Assembly: GCA_001913845.2 (NCBI GenBank)
Contig: MKGP02000082.1
Location: forward strand, 102,592 to 166,591
DNA from: Limnothrix sp. CACIAM 69d
GTDB taxonomy: Bacteria; Cyanobacteriota; Cyanobacteriia; CACIAM-69d
Direction: 5' to 3'
DNA length: 64,000 nt
Shown here: positions 46,185 to 55,366 of the stretch, one piece after another
How the letters are laid out: each line of letters starts with the position of its first letter
Numbering within the stretch: the first letter of the stretch is position 1
Made by a program: the position numbers and the translations under genes
Notes under the pieces: generated by a model
Database searches by the model: none
Told to the model about the DNA's origin: nothing
The model's input: only the letters and a program-made list of their open reading frames with translations

Positions 46185-46193
46185 TGCTATACT
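46185..46193 (+). promoter_or_regulatory. Extended -10 promoter element
   Basis: TGCTATACT matches the extended -10 pattern TGnTATnnT. A good -35 is not present at 17 bp. Transcription would start near 46200. Confidence 0.4.
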
Positions 46194-46199
46194 CAAACC

Positions 46200-46313
46200 C
46201 AAGGCAAAACACTAACTCAAACTTCTTGCAAGTCCCTTGGGAGGTTGCTGAATGAGAGTCTAGGGTCAATTGCCCCAACGCCGTTGCAATTCCCCAAAAG
46301 GGGTGGGCGTTTT
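46200..46313 (+). ncRNA. Candidate short transcript or leader
   Basis: This stretch lies between an extended -10 and a hairpin (AACGCC...GGCGTT with an inner CCCC-AAAA-GGGG stem) ending in TTTT. It contains TCCCTTGGGA, which can hide the GGGAGG site lying 7 nt before a three-codon ORF (ATG at 46252, then stop). It may be a small RNA or an attenuator. I know no family that fits. Confidence 0.25.
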
Positions 46314-46952
46314 GAGTTGAAGTGTGGGGTCATCGTCAGCAACGCCCTTGCAGAATTGCGGTTTAGCCGGCCAGTTCTTGAGTTCAAAATCTTGAGTTCA
46401 AAATTTTGGGTTCACAAGGTTCTGTGCCCTCAACCAGTCTCTGCAAATGAGCCGTTGATCACGATGGTCGCCAAGGCTCTCCCACTCATCAGGTTCGCTC
46501 AGGCGACTTTTGCATCTACACAGTCTCCGCCAAAGTTCGGGTTCATTCCCTTCTTCTGCATCTGCCAAGCTGTATCTGCCTGGAGTTGGCCTGCCCGATC
46601 GAACCGTGAATGCAGGCCCAACTCCTCCATTAATTGCGATCGTTCAGGCGATCACAAGCTTTGATTCTGCCTCTCAATCGGGGTGCATCGTGCATCTACC
46701 GCATCTCACTTTGTCTGCCATATCGGGAACTGGCCCCGCGATCGACTTCGATCGACCCTTAACTTTTGACCGTCAGGGTGCATAACAGGGCGATCGGGTG
46801 TTCCATTCAAGGGGCCTCAGTTCCTACTAGATCATGGCTCAGTCAGCGTTCTGATTGCATTCAAAGCCATTAAGACCCAGGAAATCGGCGTGAAATTTTA
46901 GGCACATTCACCCGCTTTTTCGGGATCCGTGGCTTGACCCAGGGAAGCAAAT

Positions 46953-46985
46953 CGCCATCGAGTTTTACTCGGTGGCGTTTTTTTT
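46953..46985 (+). terminator. Strong Rho-independent terminator
   Basis: CGCCATCGAG (46953-46962; one pair is G-T) folds with CTCGGTGGCG (46968-46977) around TTTTA and is followed by eight T. It must end a transcript from the gene-poor stretch upstream. Confidence 0.9.
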
Positions 46986-47093
46986 CGAGTTGCGATCGGC
47001 CAAGGCACAGAACTCGCGCTACAGTGTTGACACTTTTCAGACATTCTCTAAAATCAGAAGATTTTAAAATTAGACAACTTAGTTCGGTGATCC

Positions 47094-49142
47094 ATGTTGA
47101 AAGTCCTAAAATCCTGGCTAATTACCCTCGGAAAATACTTTCAATCTTTCCCAATTTTACGAAACCAGATTAATCAAACTGCCTTCATGGGTAGTTCTCA
47201 GATCAATTTCTTGATCTATGGAACTACTTGTCTTCCTGTGGGGTTGTTGCTGTATTGGCTAGCTAAATATGTAGTCAATGTTCCTTTTTTTGATAGTTGG
47301 ATGATCGGAGTTTATTTTCATGCTTGGAAGCATGGGAGTATAACGCTTGAAAGTTTGTTTGCTCAACATAATGAAAGTCGCAAGTTTTTCCCACGATTAA
47401 TACTCACTGGGTTGGCAGAATTAACTCACTGGAATGCTGCTTATGAAGTGGGCTTAACGATTACACTTCTCTTACTCATTCTGTTGGGCATTCATTGCCT
47501 GCTCAAATTGTCAATTCCTAATGAACCGAGGCTAGTTGCTGTTGCCACTGCTGTAATTGCAACTCTTCTTTGTAGTCCATTGCAGTATGAAAATTTGCTG
47601 TGGGGTCTGCAATACATCATGTTTGTGACACCTGCTTGCTTGGTGGGCATGTTGTTGCTAATGTGGGGCGATCGACCCCGATGGCAAATTTTTCTGATCA
47701 TGGTCAGTTTGGCTTGGTTTGCTACCTTCACCTTTGCCAATGGCATGACCTTTTGGTTAATTTCCCTCATTCCGATCGGCTTTAAAATTTGGCAACAACC
47801 TAATCGCAAGGCATGGGCTTTTCTGTTGGCTTGGCTGACTTGCTTTTCTGGGACGTTGATTTTTTATTTTCATGGCTATGTGAAACCACCCGATTCGCCA
47901 AGTTTGTTGTCGGGCTTAGAAGATCCATTCAAGTTAGTGCAATATTTTTTGGGCTTTTTGGGCGCGCCTTTGAGCTTTTCTGATCAGCAATTAGCTCAGG
48001 TCTTGGGAGGATTTGCGCTGATTGCTTTTGTGGGGGGTGTGGCTGTTTACGCTTGGAGTGCTTGGCAACAATTTCAGAAATCAGGCGATCCCTCAAATTT
48101 CCATAGCACTTTGATGGCCATGATCCCTTGGCTATCTTTGGGCAGCTATAGCCTTTTGAGTGGAACCATTACGTCATTGGGGCGAGTTGGCTTTGGAATT
48201 GAGCAAGCATTTTCTCCGCGCTATATTACGGTTTCTAATTATTTGTGGGTTGCCATTACTGGGTTGATTGTGACTAGCCTGGGTCAAAGCAATTTATATA
48301 CTCTGAAGCCTGCGCAAGGGATTACTGCTGAAGCCGATTCAGCAATCGACTCTGCAATGAGTTCCAGAGCTGTTTTCAATAGCCTAAAACTCAACCAATT
48401 TTGGCGCTGGTTCTCTTGGGGCGCTGCGTTTCTATTGGGATTGTGGCTAATTTTGGAATCGAATAGCTACCGCACCGGTTTGGGAGGGATGCAAATCTTG
48501 AATCGACAATTACGGTTGGGCAAGGCTTGTGTCACCTTGTCTCCTGTTGCTTATGATTCATTCGGTTTGCAGCAGATTCATCCGAATCTGCAATTATTGA
48601 GGCAATATTTGCGACCGCTGAATGATTTGGGGGTGATTAATCCTCCTTTGATCGAAACACCCAATTTGGCGGCTTTTGGCTCCCGGGATTTGGCGGGCGT
48701 GGCTGAAGGACAGTGGGATAGCTGGACTTGGGAATCGAAGGTGGTGTTGAAGGATCGACAGCGCCCCTTAAGTCATCCTGAATTGCCCCATTGGGTGGCG
48801 AAGGGGTGGGCAATCTTGCGGCGATCGGGGCGATCGGCTGATGTGGTGATTCTGGCGGCGCGGGATCCCAAAACCCAGGTCGATCGCCCGATCGCCCTCG
48901 CTTGGGTCACGGAATCGCGGCCAGATGTGGCCCACAAGTTTGGGGCTGATTTTCGGGTTTCGGGTTGGCAAGCGGCTTTCACGCCGGAGGAATTGCCAGC
49001 GGAGCCAACGGAGTTGAGTGCTTGGGCCTTTGACACCAATCAGGCCCGGGCCTATCGCTTGCCCAATCAGTTTTGGTGGCCGGGTCGGGGAGCCGTCGAG
49101 ACCCCAGGATCCAAGACCCAAAAGGCTTCAGCCGTTCCCTAG
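47094..49142 (+). CDS. Polytopic membrane protein, unknown function
   Basis: The 682-aa protein has ten or more transmembrane helices between residues 35 and 470, then a soluble domain of about 200 residues. The membrane part has small loops with FFDSWMIGVYFHAWKHGS and HNESRKFFPRLI near the first loop, a layout seen in GT-C-like glycosyltransferases and other lipid-linked sugar enzymes, but no diagnostic DD or DE motif is certain. The first 1.6 kb is AT-rich and HIP1-poor, while the last 450 bp is GC-rich with HIP1 sites. It converges on, and overlaps by four bases, the next minus-strand gene. Confidence 0.7.
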   Translation: MLKVLKSWLITLGKYFQSFPILRNQINQTAFMGSSQINFLIYGTTCLPVGLLLYWLAKYVVNVPFFDSWMIGVYFHAWKHGSITLESLFAQHNESRKFFPRLILTGLAELTHWNAAYEVGLTITLLLLILLGIHCLLKLSIPNEPRLVAVATAVIATLLCSPLQYENLLWGLQYIMFVTPACLVGMLLLMWGDRPRWQIFLIMVSLAWFATFTFANGMTFWLISLIPIGFKIWQQPNRKAWAFLLAWLTCFSGTLIFYFHGYVKPPDSPSLLSGLEDPFKLVQYFLGFLGAPLSFSDQQLAQVLGGFALIAFVGGVAVYAWSAWQQFQKSGDPSNFHSTLMAMIPWLSLGSYSLLSGTITSLGRVGFGIEQAFSPRYITVSNYLWVAITGLIVTSLGQSNLYTLKPAQGITAEADSAIDSAMSSRAVFNSLKLNQFWRWFSWGAAFLLGLWLILESNSYRTGLGGMQILNRQLRLGKACVTLSPVAYDSFGLQQIHPNLQLLRQYLRPLNDLGVINPPLIETPNLAAFGSRDLAGVAEGQWDSWTWESKVVLKDRQRPLSHPELPHWVAKGWAILRRSGRSADVVILAARDPKTQVDRPIALAWVTESRPDVAHKFGADFRVSGWQAAFTPEELPAEPTELSAWAFDTNQARAYRLPNQFWWPGRGAVETPGSKTQKASAVP

Positions 49143-49507
49143 GACTGAGAGGCCACCAAAACCACCCCGGTCATAATCAGTCCAACGCCGATGAGTCGGG
49201 CGATCGGGAGGGATTCCCCAAAGGCCACCACCCCAATCAACACCGTAAACACGTAGATCAGGGAAACGGAAGGAGCGGCAATGCTGAGCTTAACCCGGGT
49301 CAACAGCAGGATATAGGCGATCGCTCCGAGGCCGTAGGCCGTCAGCCCCGCCACCAGTTCCCAGGTGGTGACCATGGACAGCAAGTGACTGAGCCAGTTG
49401 TCGCCGGTCACTTTGCCCAAGCGCAGGGCCCCTGCTTTTAGCAAAAATTGCCCCACCACGCTGGCCACAATTGACCCCAACAGCAAACCCAATTCCTGAA
49501 TCGTCAC
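49139..49507 (-). CDS. Four-helix EamA/SMR-like membrane transporter
   Basis: The 122-aa protein has four transmembrane helices of about 20 residues each, the layout of small multidrug resistance and half-size EamA proteins. Typical segments are VGQFLLKAGALRLGK near helix 1 and SIAAPSVSLIYVFTVLIGVV in helix 3. The last helix ends MTGVVLVASQS. Such proteins dimerise and move small organic ions or lipid-linked sugars such as aminoarabinose-phosphate undecaprenol. The neighbouring convergent gene is a polytopic protein of possible glycosyltransferase type, which would suit a lipid-carrier role, but that is inference. Confidence 0.85.
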   Translation of the reverse strand: MTIQELGLLLGSIVASVVGQFLLKAGALRLGKVTGDNWLSHLLSMVTTWELVAGLTAYGLGAIAYILLLTRVKLSIAAPSVSLIYVFTVLIGVVAFGESLPIARLIGVGLIMTGVVLVASQS

Positions 49508-49575
49508 CGATCGCGCTCCTGGCCCCGCAGGGCTGAGATCTTAACTTGAGCCACAAATTCAAATGCTAGGATACG

Positions 49576-51597
49576 GTGCAATTCCATCGATCGCGATCGG
49601 TTAGGAGCCTGCTCTCGCCTGTGTCTTCCAACGTTTCACACAAGCCTTCTCCCCGTCGTCCCCGATCGGGAGTTCGCCCCTTGCCCCGATCAACACCCGC
49701 CACGCCTTCCCCGATCGAGCCTCCCAGCCCGGGTCTGTGGCGTTTGGTCGTTGGAGCGGGGCAAATTACCGGCGGCACTCTGTTGACCGTCACCATGCTG
49801 GGCAGCGCCGCCGTGGCTGGAGCCTTGGTGGGCTTGGCCGTTAGCTTCCGCAACCTACCGGATGTGCGGATTCTGCAAACCTACACCCCCAGCGAAACCA
49901 GCTATATCTACGACATCAAAGGGCGGGTGCTGGCCAGCTTGCACGACGAAGCCAACCGGGTCGTTGTCCCCCTCAATCAAATCTCGCCCCACCTCAAGCG
50001 AGCCGTCATCGCGATCGAAGACAGCAGCTTCTATCAGCACCCCGGTATCAACCCCGGCAGCATCATGCGGGCCCTGGTCACCAACTTGGAGAAAGGGCGC
50101 ACTTCCGAAGGTGGCTCCACCCTGACCATGCAGTTGGTCAAAAACCTGTTTCTGTCACCCCAGCGCCGAATTAGCCGGAAGGTGGCTGAGGCGGTTTTGT
50201 CTCTGCGCTTAGAACAAATCCTGAAAAAGGACGAAATCCTAGAGCTGTATTTGAATCAGGTCTATTGGGGCCACAACAACTACGGCATTGAAACCGCCTC
50301 CCGCAGCTACTTTGGCAAATCGGCCTCCGATTTGAACCTGGCCGAGAGCGCCATGCTGGCGGGCCTGATCCAAGCTCCCGAAGATTACAGCCCATTCCTG
50401 AACTTCGAGCGAGCTAAGCAACGCCAGGCTATGGTATTGGGGCGAATGCTGGACTTGGGTTGGATCACGCCCGCCGAGGAATTGGCCGCCCGCAATCAAC
50501 CGTTGAATTTGGGCAAAAGTACTTCCTTCCAGTCCAGTAAGCTGCCCTACGTGACCGAGGCAGTGACCCAAGAGCTGAAGAAACGCTTCCGGCGTGAAGA
50601 TCTGTTCAAGGGGGGAATGCGAATTCAAACCACCGTGGACTTTGATTTTCAGACCATGGCCGAGGCCACCGTCAGTGCGGCCCACGCCCGGATGCGATCG
50701 CGCGGGTTGCGAGCGGATCAAGTGGCCCTGGTGGCGGTGGATCCGCGTACCCACTTCGTGAAGGCCATGGTGGGCGGCGTGGACTATCGCAAGAGCCAGT
50801 TCAACCGGGCCATTCAGGCCATGCGCCAACCGGGATCTGCCTTTAAACCTTTTGTGTATTATGCGGCCTTTGCCACTGGCCGCTACACGCCCAACTCCGC
50901 CGTGAGTGACACACCCGTCAGCTACAACGATGGGGGTGTGATGTATCGGCCCAAGAACTACGGGGGGGGCTTTTCCGGCTCAGTCTCGATTCGACGGGCC
51001 TTGGAAATTTCCTTGAATATTCCCGTGGTGCGCCTGGGCCAGGAAGTGGGACTGAACAAGGTGATTGAAACCTGTCGGCTGTTGGGTTTCCAAAGCCCGC
51101 TGGAGCCGGTGTTGTCTTTGCCCTTGGGGTCGGAAGACGTGACCCCGTTGGAAATGGCGGGAGCCTATGCCACGTTTGCCAATAATGGCTGGCATTCGGA
51201 CACCACGTTTATTGTGCAGGTGACCGACAGCAGCGGAAAGGTGCTGTTGGACAACACGCCCCGGCCGCAACTGGTGCTGGATCCTTGGGCGACGGCAACC
51301 CTCACGGATACGCTGCGGGGGGTGATTACCAGCGGCACGGCCAAGACGGCCAATATAGGTCGGCCAGCGGCGGGCAAAACAGGCACAACGGATTCAGAGC
51401 GGGATATTTGGTTTGTGGGCTATGTGCCGCAACTGTCGGTGGCGGTTTGGGCGGGGAATGACAATTACCGCCCGATCGGCTACGGGGCCACGGGGGGCAG
51501 CTATGTGGCTCCCATCTGGCGAGAGTTTATGCTGAAGGCGCTGCAAGGGGTGCCGGCGGAAGATTTTCGGAAGCCTTGGGAGTTCCAAAAACCCTAG
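49576..51597 (+). CDS. Class A penicillin-binding protein (transglycosylase/transpeptidase)
   Basis: This 673-aa bifunctional enzyme polymerises and cross-links peptidoglycan. After a basic, Pro-rich cytoplasmic tail (1-50), one transmembrane helix (about 60-90) leads to the GT51 domain with IEDSSFYQHPG (about 147; catalytic Glu), GGSTLTMQLVKNL and EILELYLNQVYWG. The transpeptidase domain has SAFK (about 420, nucleophile Ser), SLN (about 475) and KTG in GKTGTTD (about 600). Cyanobacteria carry several class A enzymes; which one this is cannot be told. Start is GTG at 49576; GTG at 49621 (SSNVSHKPSP) is also possible. Confidence 0.94.
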   Translation: MQFHRSRSVRSLLSPVSSNVSHKPSPRRPRSGVRPLPRSTPATPSPIEPPSPGLWRLVVGAGQITGGTLLTVTMLGSAAVAGALVGLAVSFRNLPDVRILQTYTPSETSYIYDIKGRVLASLHDEANRVVVPLNQISPHLKRAVIAIEDSSFYQHPGINPGSIMRALVTNLEKGRTSEGGSTLTMQLVKNLFLSPQRRISRKVAEAVLSLRLEQILKKDEILELYLNQVYWGHNNYGIETASRSYFGKSASDLNLAESAMLAGLIQAPEDYSPFLNFERAKQRQAMVLGRMLDLGWITPAEELAARNQPLNLGKSTSFQSSKLPYVTEAVTQELKKRFRREDLFKGGMRIQTTVDFDFQTMAEATVSAAHARMRSRGLRADQVALVAVDPRTHFVKAMVGGVDYRKSQFNRAIQAMRQPGSAFKPFVYYAAFATGRYTPNSAVSDTPVSYNDGGVMYRPKNYGGGFSGSVSIRRALEISLNIPVVRLGQEVGLNKVIETCRLLGFQSPLEPVLSLPLGSEDVTPLEMAGAYATFANNGWHSDTTFIVQVTDSSGKVLLDNTPRPQLVLDPWATATLTDTLRGVITSGTAKTANIGRPAAGKTGTTDSERDIWFVGYVPQLSVAVWAGNDNYRPIGYGATGGSYVAPIWREFMLKALQGVPAEDFRKPWEFQKP

Positions 51598-51816
51598 GAT
51601 CTCTAGGATTCAGGATCTTGAGGGCGAATCAACGGTCTTTCATCGGGTCTCCCAATCCCTGATTCCGTTTCGGCGAGAGGATGGGCCCAAGGGTCTTCAT
51701 CGGCCTCGTTGAGATTTGAGTTTGATTCTGGTTTGAGTTTGATTGAATTCAGATGCCGCTTGATGCTGCATTGAGACAACCTTGTGGTGGGTATTCGATT
51801 TTTGAGGAGTAAAGCG
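51598..51816. other. Short intergenic region
   Basis: It holds direct repeats of GATCTCTAGGATTCAGGATC type right after the PBP gene and TTTGAGTTTGATT words at 51713-51745. A good ribosome site (GAGGAG) precedes the next gene. No terminator is seen. Confidence 0.4.
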
Positions 51817-52440
51817 ATGGTACGGCGTTTTCTGGGGCGATCGGGCATGGGAGCGATCGGGGCGGTGGCCCTTCTGTATGGTGGTGTTTTGGGTTTAAGT
51901 CAGTCCGTGACGGCGGAAACGGCCCCGCCTCGGCCACCGGCCGCTGGCCAATGCCAGTGCGCTTGTCCCTGTGCCGCTGGTCAACAGCCCGCCAGCCCGC
52001 CAGCCCGTTCCCAAACCCCCACCCCCGCACCGGCCCGCGCCGTGCCCAACAGCCCCAACACGCGCGCCGAAGCGAACCGGCTGCCCTTGCCAGCTCGTTT
52101 TCCATTGCCCGCCTCGCGCTTGGCCCTCAAGGGTGGCAAGGTAACTGTGCGGTTAGTGAATTTCACCAATGCCAAAGTGGCCTTTGAGGTGATTGGCGTA
52201 ACGGGCGATCGCCTGTTGACTGGTCAGCTAGACTCTCCCGATCGCGCCACCAGCGTTTTGGAGATGTTGCCCACCCCGAGCAATCTGGTGTTGTATCGGG
52301 CCGATCGCGGGTTTCTGTTGGCTCGCCCCACCGTAACCCCCCAAGGCGATCTGGAACTGGTGTTAACCGCCACCGACAACATTGATCACGATGTGAACTA
52401 CGTGAACGTAACCGAACAGGGCGAAGTGTATTTGTACTAA
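51817..52440 (+). CDS. Secreted Pro/Ala-rich protein with C-terminal beta domain
   Basis: The 207-aa protein starts MVRRFLGRSGMGAIGA after GAGGAG. A signal peptide (1-34, TVTA-type end) leads to a Cys cluster (GQCQCACPCAAGQ), a Pro/Ala linker (about 50-85) and a beta-rich domain (about 95-207) with GKVTVRLVNFTNAKVAFEVI and DLELVLTATDNID. Four closely spaced Cys after the signal could bind metal or form disulfides; the first could also be lipidated, but a classical lipobox is not clear. Function unknown; it probably acts in the periplasm or cell envelope. Confidence 0.75.
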   Translation: MVRRFLGRSGMGAIGAVALLYGGVLGLSQSVTAETAPPRPPAAGQCQCACPCAAGQQPASPPARSQTPTPAPARAVPNSPNTRAEANRLPLPARFPLPASRLALKGGKVTVRLVNFTNAKVAFEVIGVTGDRLLTGQLDSPDRATSVLEMLPTPSNLVLYRADRGFLLARPTVTPQGDLELVLTATDNIDHDVNYVNVTEQGEVYLY

Positions 52441-52511
52441 CGGGATGGCGGCCCATGGGCTTGACCATTGGCCTTGACCGGGGGAACCGGCTCGGTGATT
52501 TAGTTTAGTCA

Positions 52512-52575
52512 ACCGGCTGGGTCAACTGGCTGGGTCAATTGGCTGAGTAACCGGCTGAGTCAATTGGCTGGGTCA
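52512..52575. repeat. 13-bp imperfect tandem repeat, five copies
   Basis: The unit ACTGGCTGGGTCA repeats at 52512, 52525, 52538 (12 bp), 52550 and 52563 with one or two changes each. It lies between two plus-strand genes; no function is evident. Confidence 0.85.
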
Positions 52576-52762
52576 ATGGTTGAGTGCATGGGCTTGGCTA
52601 ACGTTTTTGTTGATGAGTTGATGATCTGTTTGATATTTCTTCTGGTTGATTTTTCTGGTTGATATTGCTGTTGATGTTGGTTGCTAGAAGGGGTTGCCGG
52701 TCTCTAGCTCGCTGGTGCTGGACTGAGGCAGGCCGATCGATTGCGGACGAATGGCGGGTTTT

Positions 52763-53167
52763 ATGAGCAACAAAAATCGTTTGGTAGTGTCAACGGACAG
52801 GATCGCCCAACTGCGGGTTGAGTTAGCAGAATATCCCACTGCGTTGGAGGCCCTGGCAGAGATTGAAGATTGTGAAGGCGATCTCGAAGATGCGGCGATC
52901 GCCTTGGCCATTCGGGCCGGCCAACAGCCCGATCGCAGCGATGGCTGGTTGGAAGGTCTGGCCAAGCGATGTCGGGCCCGGCTCTGTGTGCAAGAACCGG
53001 TTCGCCAGTCCCTAGCCCAAGGGGCGATCGCAGCTACCCTGGGCTATTTGGATGATCAGCCCCCCTGTCCGGCCGTGTTGCTGTTGCCCGTGGTTCTGTG
53101 GGTCAGCCATCAAGGAGTCGAAACCTTTTGTCGGCCCCTCGATCGACCCAATTTGCCCGAGAGTTAA
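52763..53167 (+). CDS. Conserved cyanobacterial protein, unknown function
   Basis: The 134-aa protein starts MSNKNRLVVSTDRIAQLRVE; an upstream ATG at 52751 is an alternative. The N-terminal 65 residues are helical and acidic (LAEIEDCEGDLEDAAIALAI); the second half has a hydrophobic segment (CPAVLLLPVVLWVSHQ, about 102-117) that is short for a transmembrane helix and may be a buried strand pair. No catalytic motif stands out. It is followed by 400 nt of structured non-coding DNA. I recall similar small proteins in cyanobacteria only. Confidence 0.65.
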   Translation: MSNKNRLVVSTDRIAQLRVELAEYPTALEALAEIEDCEGDLEDAAIALAIRAGQQPDRSDGWLEGLAKRCRARLCVQEPVRQSLAQGAIAATLGYLDDQPPCPAVLLLPVVLWVSHQGVETFCRPLDRPNLPES

Positions 53168-53566
53168 TTGCAGAATATCGAAAAAGCCGTTTTGGCCGCC
53201 GCTCGTTGTTGAGGCTTTCGGTGGCGGGCGCGGCCAGCTTCGCCTGAAATCCCCATAATCATTAACAAATCATCCAATCATCATTCAATCGTCCATAAAA
53301 TCGTTAGAAAATCATTTAATCGTCTGATCGTCCCTGGTTTTGATCATCCATGATGCTGAAGGGCCCGGGATGATCTCTGAGATGATCTCTCAAGGGTCAG
53401 AGCGGATCATGGATGATGGAGAGGGTTGCATCGACCAAGGCCAAGGCAAGCTGCGAAGTCAGAATTCTGCGTCGCCACCGCCCCGAACCCCGATCGACCC
53501 AACCCGCTCAGTGTTTTCAGGATTTTCAGGCCCTGCATATACCTGCGTTTGCATAAGGAGACGATC
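53168..53566. promoter_or_regulatory. Structured leader with inverted and direct repeats
   Basis: A run of AATCATC/AATCGTC words spans 53260-53335. A perfect 12-bp inverted pair ATCATCCATGAT (53343-53354) and ATCATGGATGAT (53406-53417) encloses two copies of GATGATCTCT. It lies 150-220 nt ahead of the gene at 53567 and may be an operator or RNA structure. Confidence 0.4.
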
Positions 53567-54136
53567 GTGGCGACAGACAGCCCTAAGGTGCAATTTGGCC
53601 CCCAGCGTTGGTATTCCAGCCTCACCATCAATGGCGAAGAGGTGGGATGGTGCACCAGTGAATTTGCTAACCAGTTGTCTGAGCTGTTCGATCGCGAAAA
53701 GAAACTAGAGGCCACCAACACTGTGTTGCGTCTAGCCTTCAAGCGCCTTTGCTCTGACATGGTGGCCAAAATGGGCGGCAACTCCCAACAAGTGGGCCAA
53801 CTGATGCTGCGGTACTTGGAAACCACCATTCGCCCCACCAGCGGCCCCCGCGCCATTGCCTATCTGCTGCGCGATCGCCAAGCTGCCCTCGGCATGGGGA
53901 ACCAAGAATTCTTGCAATTTTGTGATTCCTATCGTCTTTCGCCCCCCGAGCTGAAGGATATTTACGAAGGGCGGCCGATCAATGACGGGCAGCTTAAAAA
54001 CATTGCCCGAATTGTGGGGCGATCGGCGCAAGAACTGGCTGAGATCCGCGATGCTGGCGGCAGCGGTGACACCGATCGCCTGGCCAAAGATTTGGGACTC
54101 AGCCCCGCCGAACTCATGGAGTGGTTAAATCAATAA
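53567..54136 (+). CDS. Conserved protein with possible helix-turn-helix, unknown function
   Basis: The 189-aa protein uses GTG at 53567, chosen because AAGGAG lies 7 nt upstream; the open frame extends earlier but without such a site. The N-terminal part is compact (VQFGPQRWYSSLTINGEEVG, then WCTSEFANQLSELF), a coiled-coil-like segment follows (DREKKLEATNTVLRLAFKRL), and the C-terminal half is all helical with HTH-like spacing (LSPPELKDIYEGRPINDGQL; RLAKDLGLSPAELMEWLNQ). It could be a regulator or adaptor in the cytosol. I do not recognise a named family. Confidence 0.65.
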   Translation: MATDSPKVQFGPQRWYSSLTINGEEVGWCTSEFANQLSELFDREKKLEATNTVLRLAFKRLCSDMVAKMGGNSQQVGQLMLRYLETTIRPTSGPRAIAYLLRDRQAALGMGNQEFLQFCDSYRLSPPELKDIYEGRPINDGQLKNIARIVGRSAQELAEIRDAGGSGDTDRLAKDLGLSPAELMEWLNQ

Positions 54137-55366
54137 CCGCGACATGCAGCCTAGCCGCAGCAACAAGTACCGATCTCCAACCATTAATCACTTAATCACT
54201 TGCTGGATTTCCGCAGGCGATCGCTCTCGAATTTTTCCGAATTTTCACCAAAATTTGGCATCTTCTTGAATCCCATGTCATGGATTGCTCAAAAAGTTTA
54301 ACCAATCCCGCTCAGGGCTAATGAACCGGATTTTTCTTCGATGATTAGCCCTGATTGGGAATGGGAAACTGAAGCGCAACAGAGGTATGGAACAGGAGCA
54401 CGGAGCGTAGACAACGGTTACGGCTCAGTCCAACGGGGCCGCAGTCAGGAATGATTGTGGGTTTAGTTGAGCAATTTATCAGAGATCAGAAAACCCACTC
54501 GCTGATCCTGAAAACCCAGCTTTGGTAAAGGCTTCAGGCATTTTGTTCCGAAGCAAGTCAGCGGTTGAGGCACAAGAAATTCACCAGACTAGCAGTGACT
54601 ATGATGGTGGATATTAAGATTTTCTTCAGAATTCCCAAGAGATCTGATGAGTCGCCCATATCCGTTCTACGGTACTACTAGAGGGCTATGGTCAATGCGT
54701 AAAATCAGTGCTAAAACCGAAGCTTCAAAGCTTGCCCACGAAACCGTAGAAGCAGCCCTAAAGTTGCGATTTTAAGCAGCAATCTTGAGTTGCAATCTTG
54801 AGTTGAGATTCGGGGTCAAGATTCTGAGTCGCGATTACAAGTTGTAACTTGAAGCTGCAACTTTGGGTTACGACTCTTGATTGCAACCTTTGGAAGCCTG
54901 AGTTTGATGACCGCTGACTAAGTTTGTGCCCATTAGGTTGCATTAACGTAGTTTGCATCATCATGCTTAGACCCTCAAAGATCAGTCAAAACCACTCTGA
55001 TCATGATGTTTGTTTATTATTTCGTAATTTGATGGGTTGTTTGGAAACCAACATCACGATCGGGAGCATCCCCTGCCAGGTCATTAATTTTTTGGGGTGG
55101 TGGCGGTTCTAGTCAACCGTAATCAACCGCGATCAGCTTGTGAACTATGCTGTTAACTGCTGCAATCAACCGCTTGTCATTAAGCATTTGCGATTGATGA
55201 TTTGCAATCCATTACTTTAATGAATCGCAATAATGAATGACTGAAATAAATGACTGAAATGAATCATCGCTATTCAAAGATCACCATTAACCATTCAGTT
55301 TCGGTTTGATTGCTTGTTAAGCTTCGCCCTTTAATTTGTGTTTTTGAAGCACTAGGGAGGTTTGTG
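54137..55366. other. Gene-poor region of about 1.2 kb with hairpin and repeats
   Basis: No convincing gene. TCAGGGCTAAT (54312-54322) and ATTAGCCCTGA (54344-54354) are an exact 11-bp inverted pair with a 21-nt loop containing TTTTTCTTCG. A GC-richer stretch follows (54375-54450) that may be a structured RNA or a gene remnant. From 54770 to 54900 imperfect copies of GCAATCTTGAGTT alternate on both strands. AT content rises after 54900. Confidence 0.5.

Larger units (their letters stand above)
45904..47093. other. Gene-poor region of about 1.2 kb
   Basis: No convincing gene on either strand. Open frames at 46152-46664 and 46510-46785 lack family features and overlap one another. The stretch holds an extended -10 promoter (46185-46193), a hairpin ending in TTTT (46277-46313) and a strong terminator (46953-46985), so it is likely transcribed on the plus strand. 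Confidence 0.5.

Noticed and set aside
46152..46785. Two overlapping plus-strand open frames of 170 and 91 aa
   Set aside because: They overlap in different frames, lack start signals and show no recognisable motif; a decayed gene is possible but cannot be supported.
54758..54964. 68-aa Gln/Ser-rich minus-strand open frame
   Set aside because: It arises from imperfect GCAATCTTGAGTT repeats and has no ribosome site.
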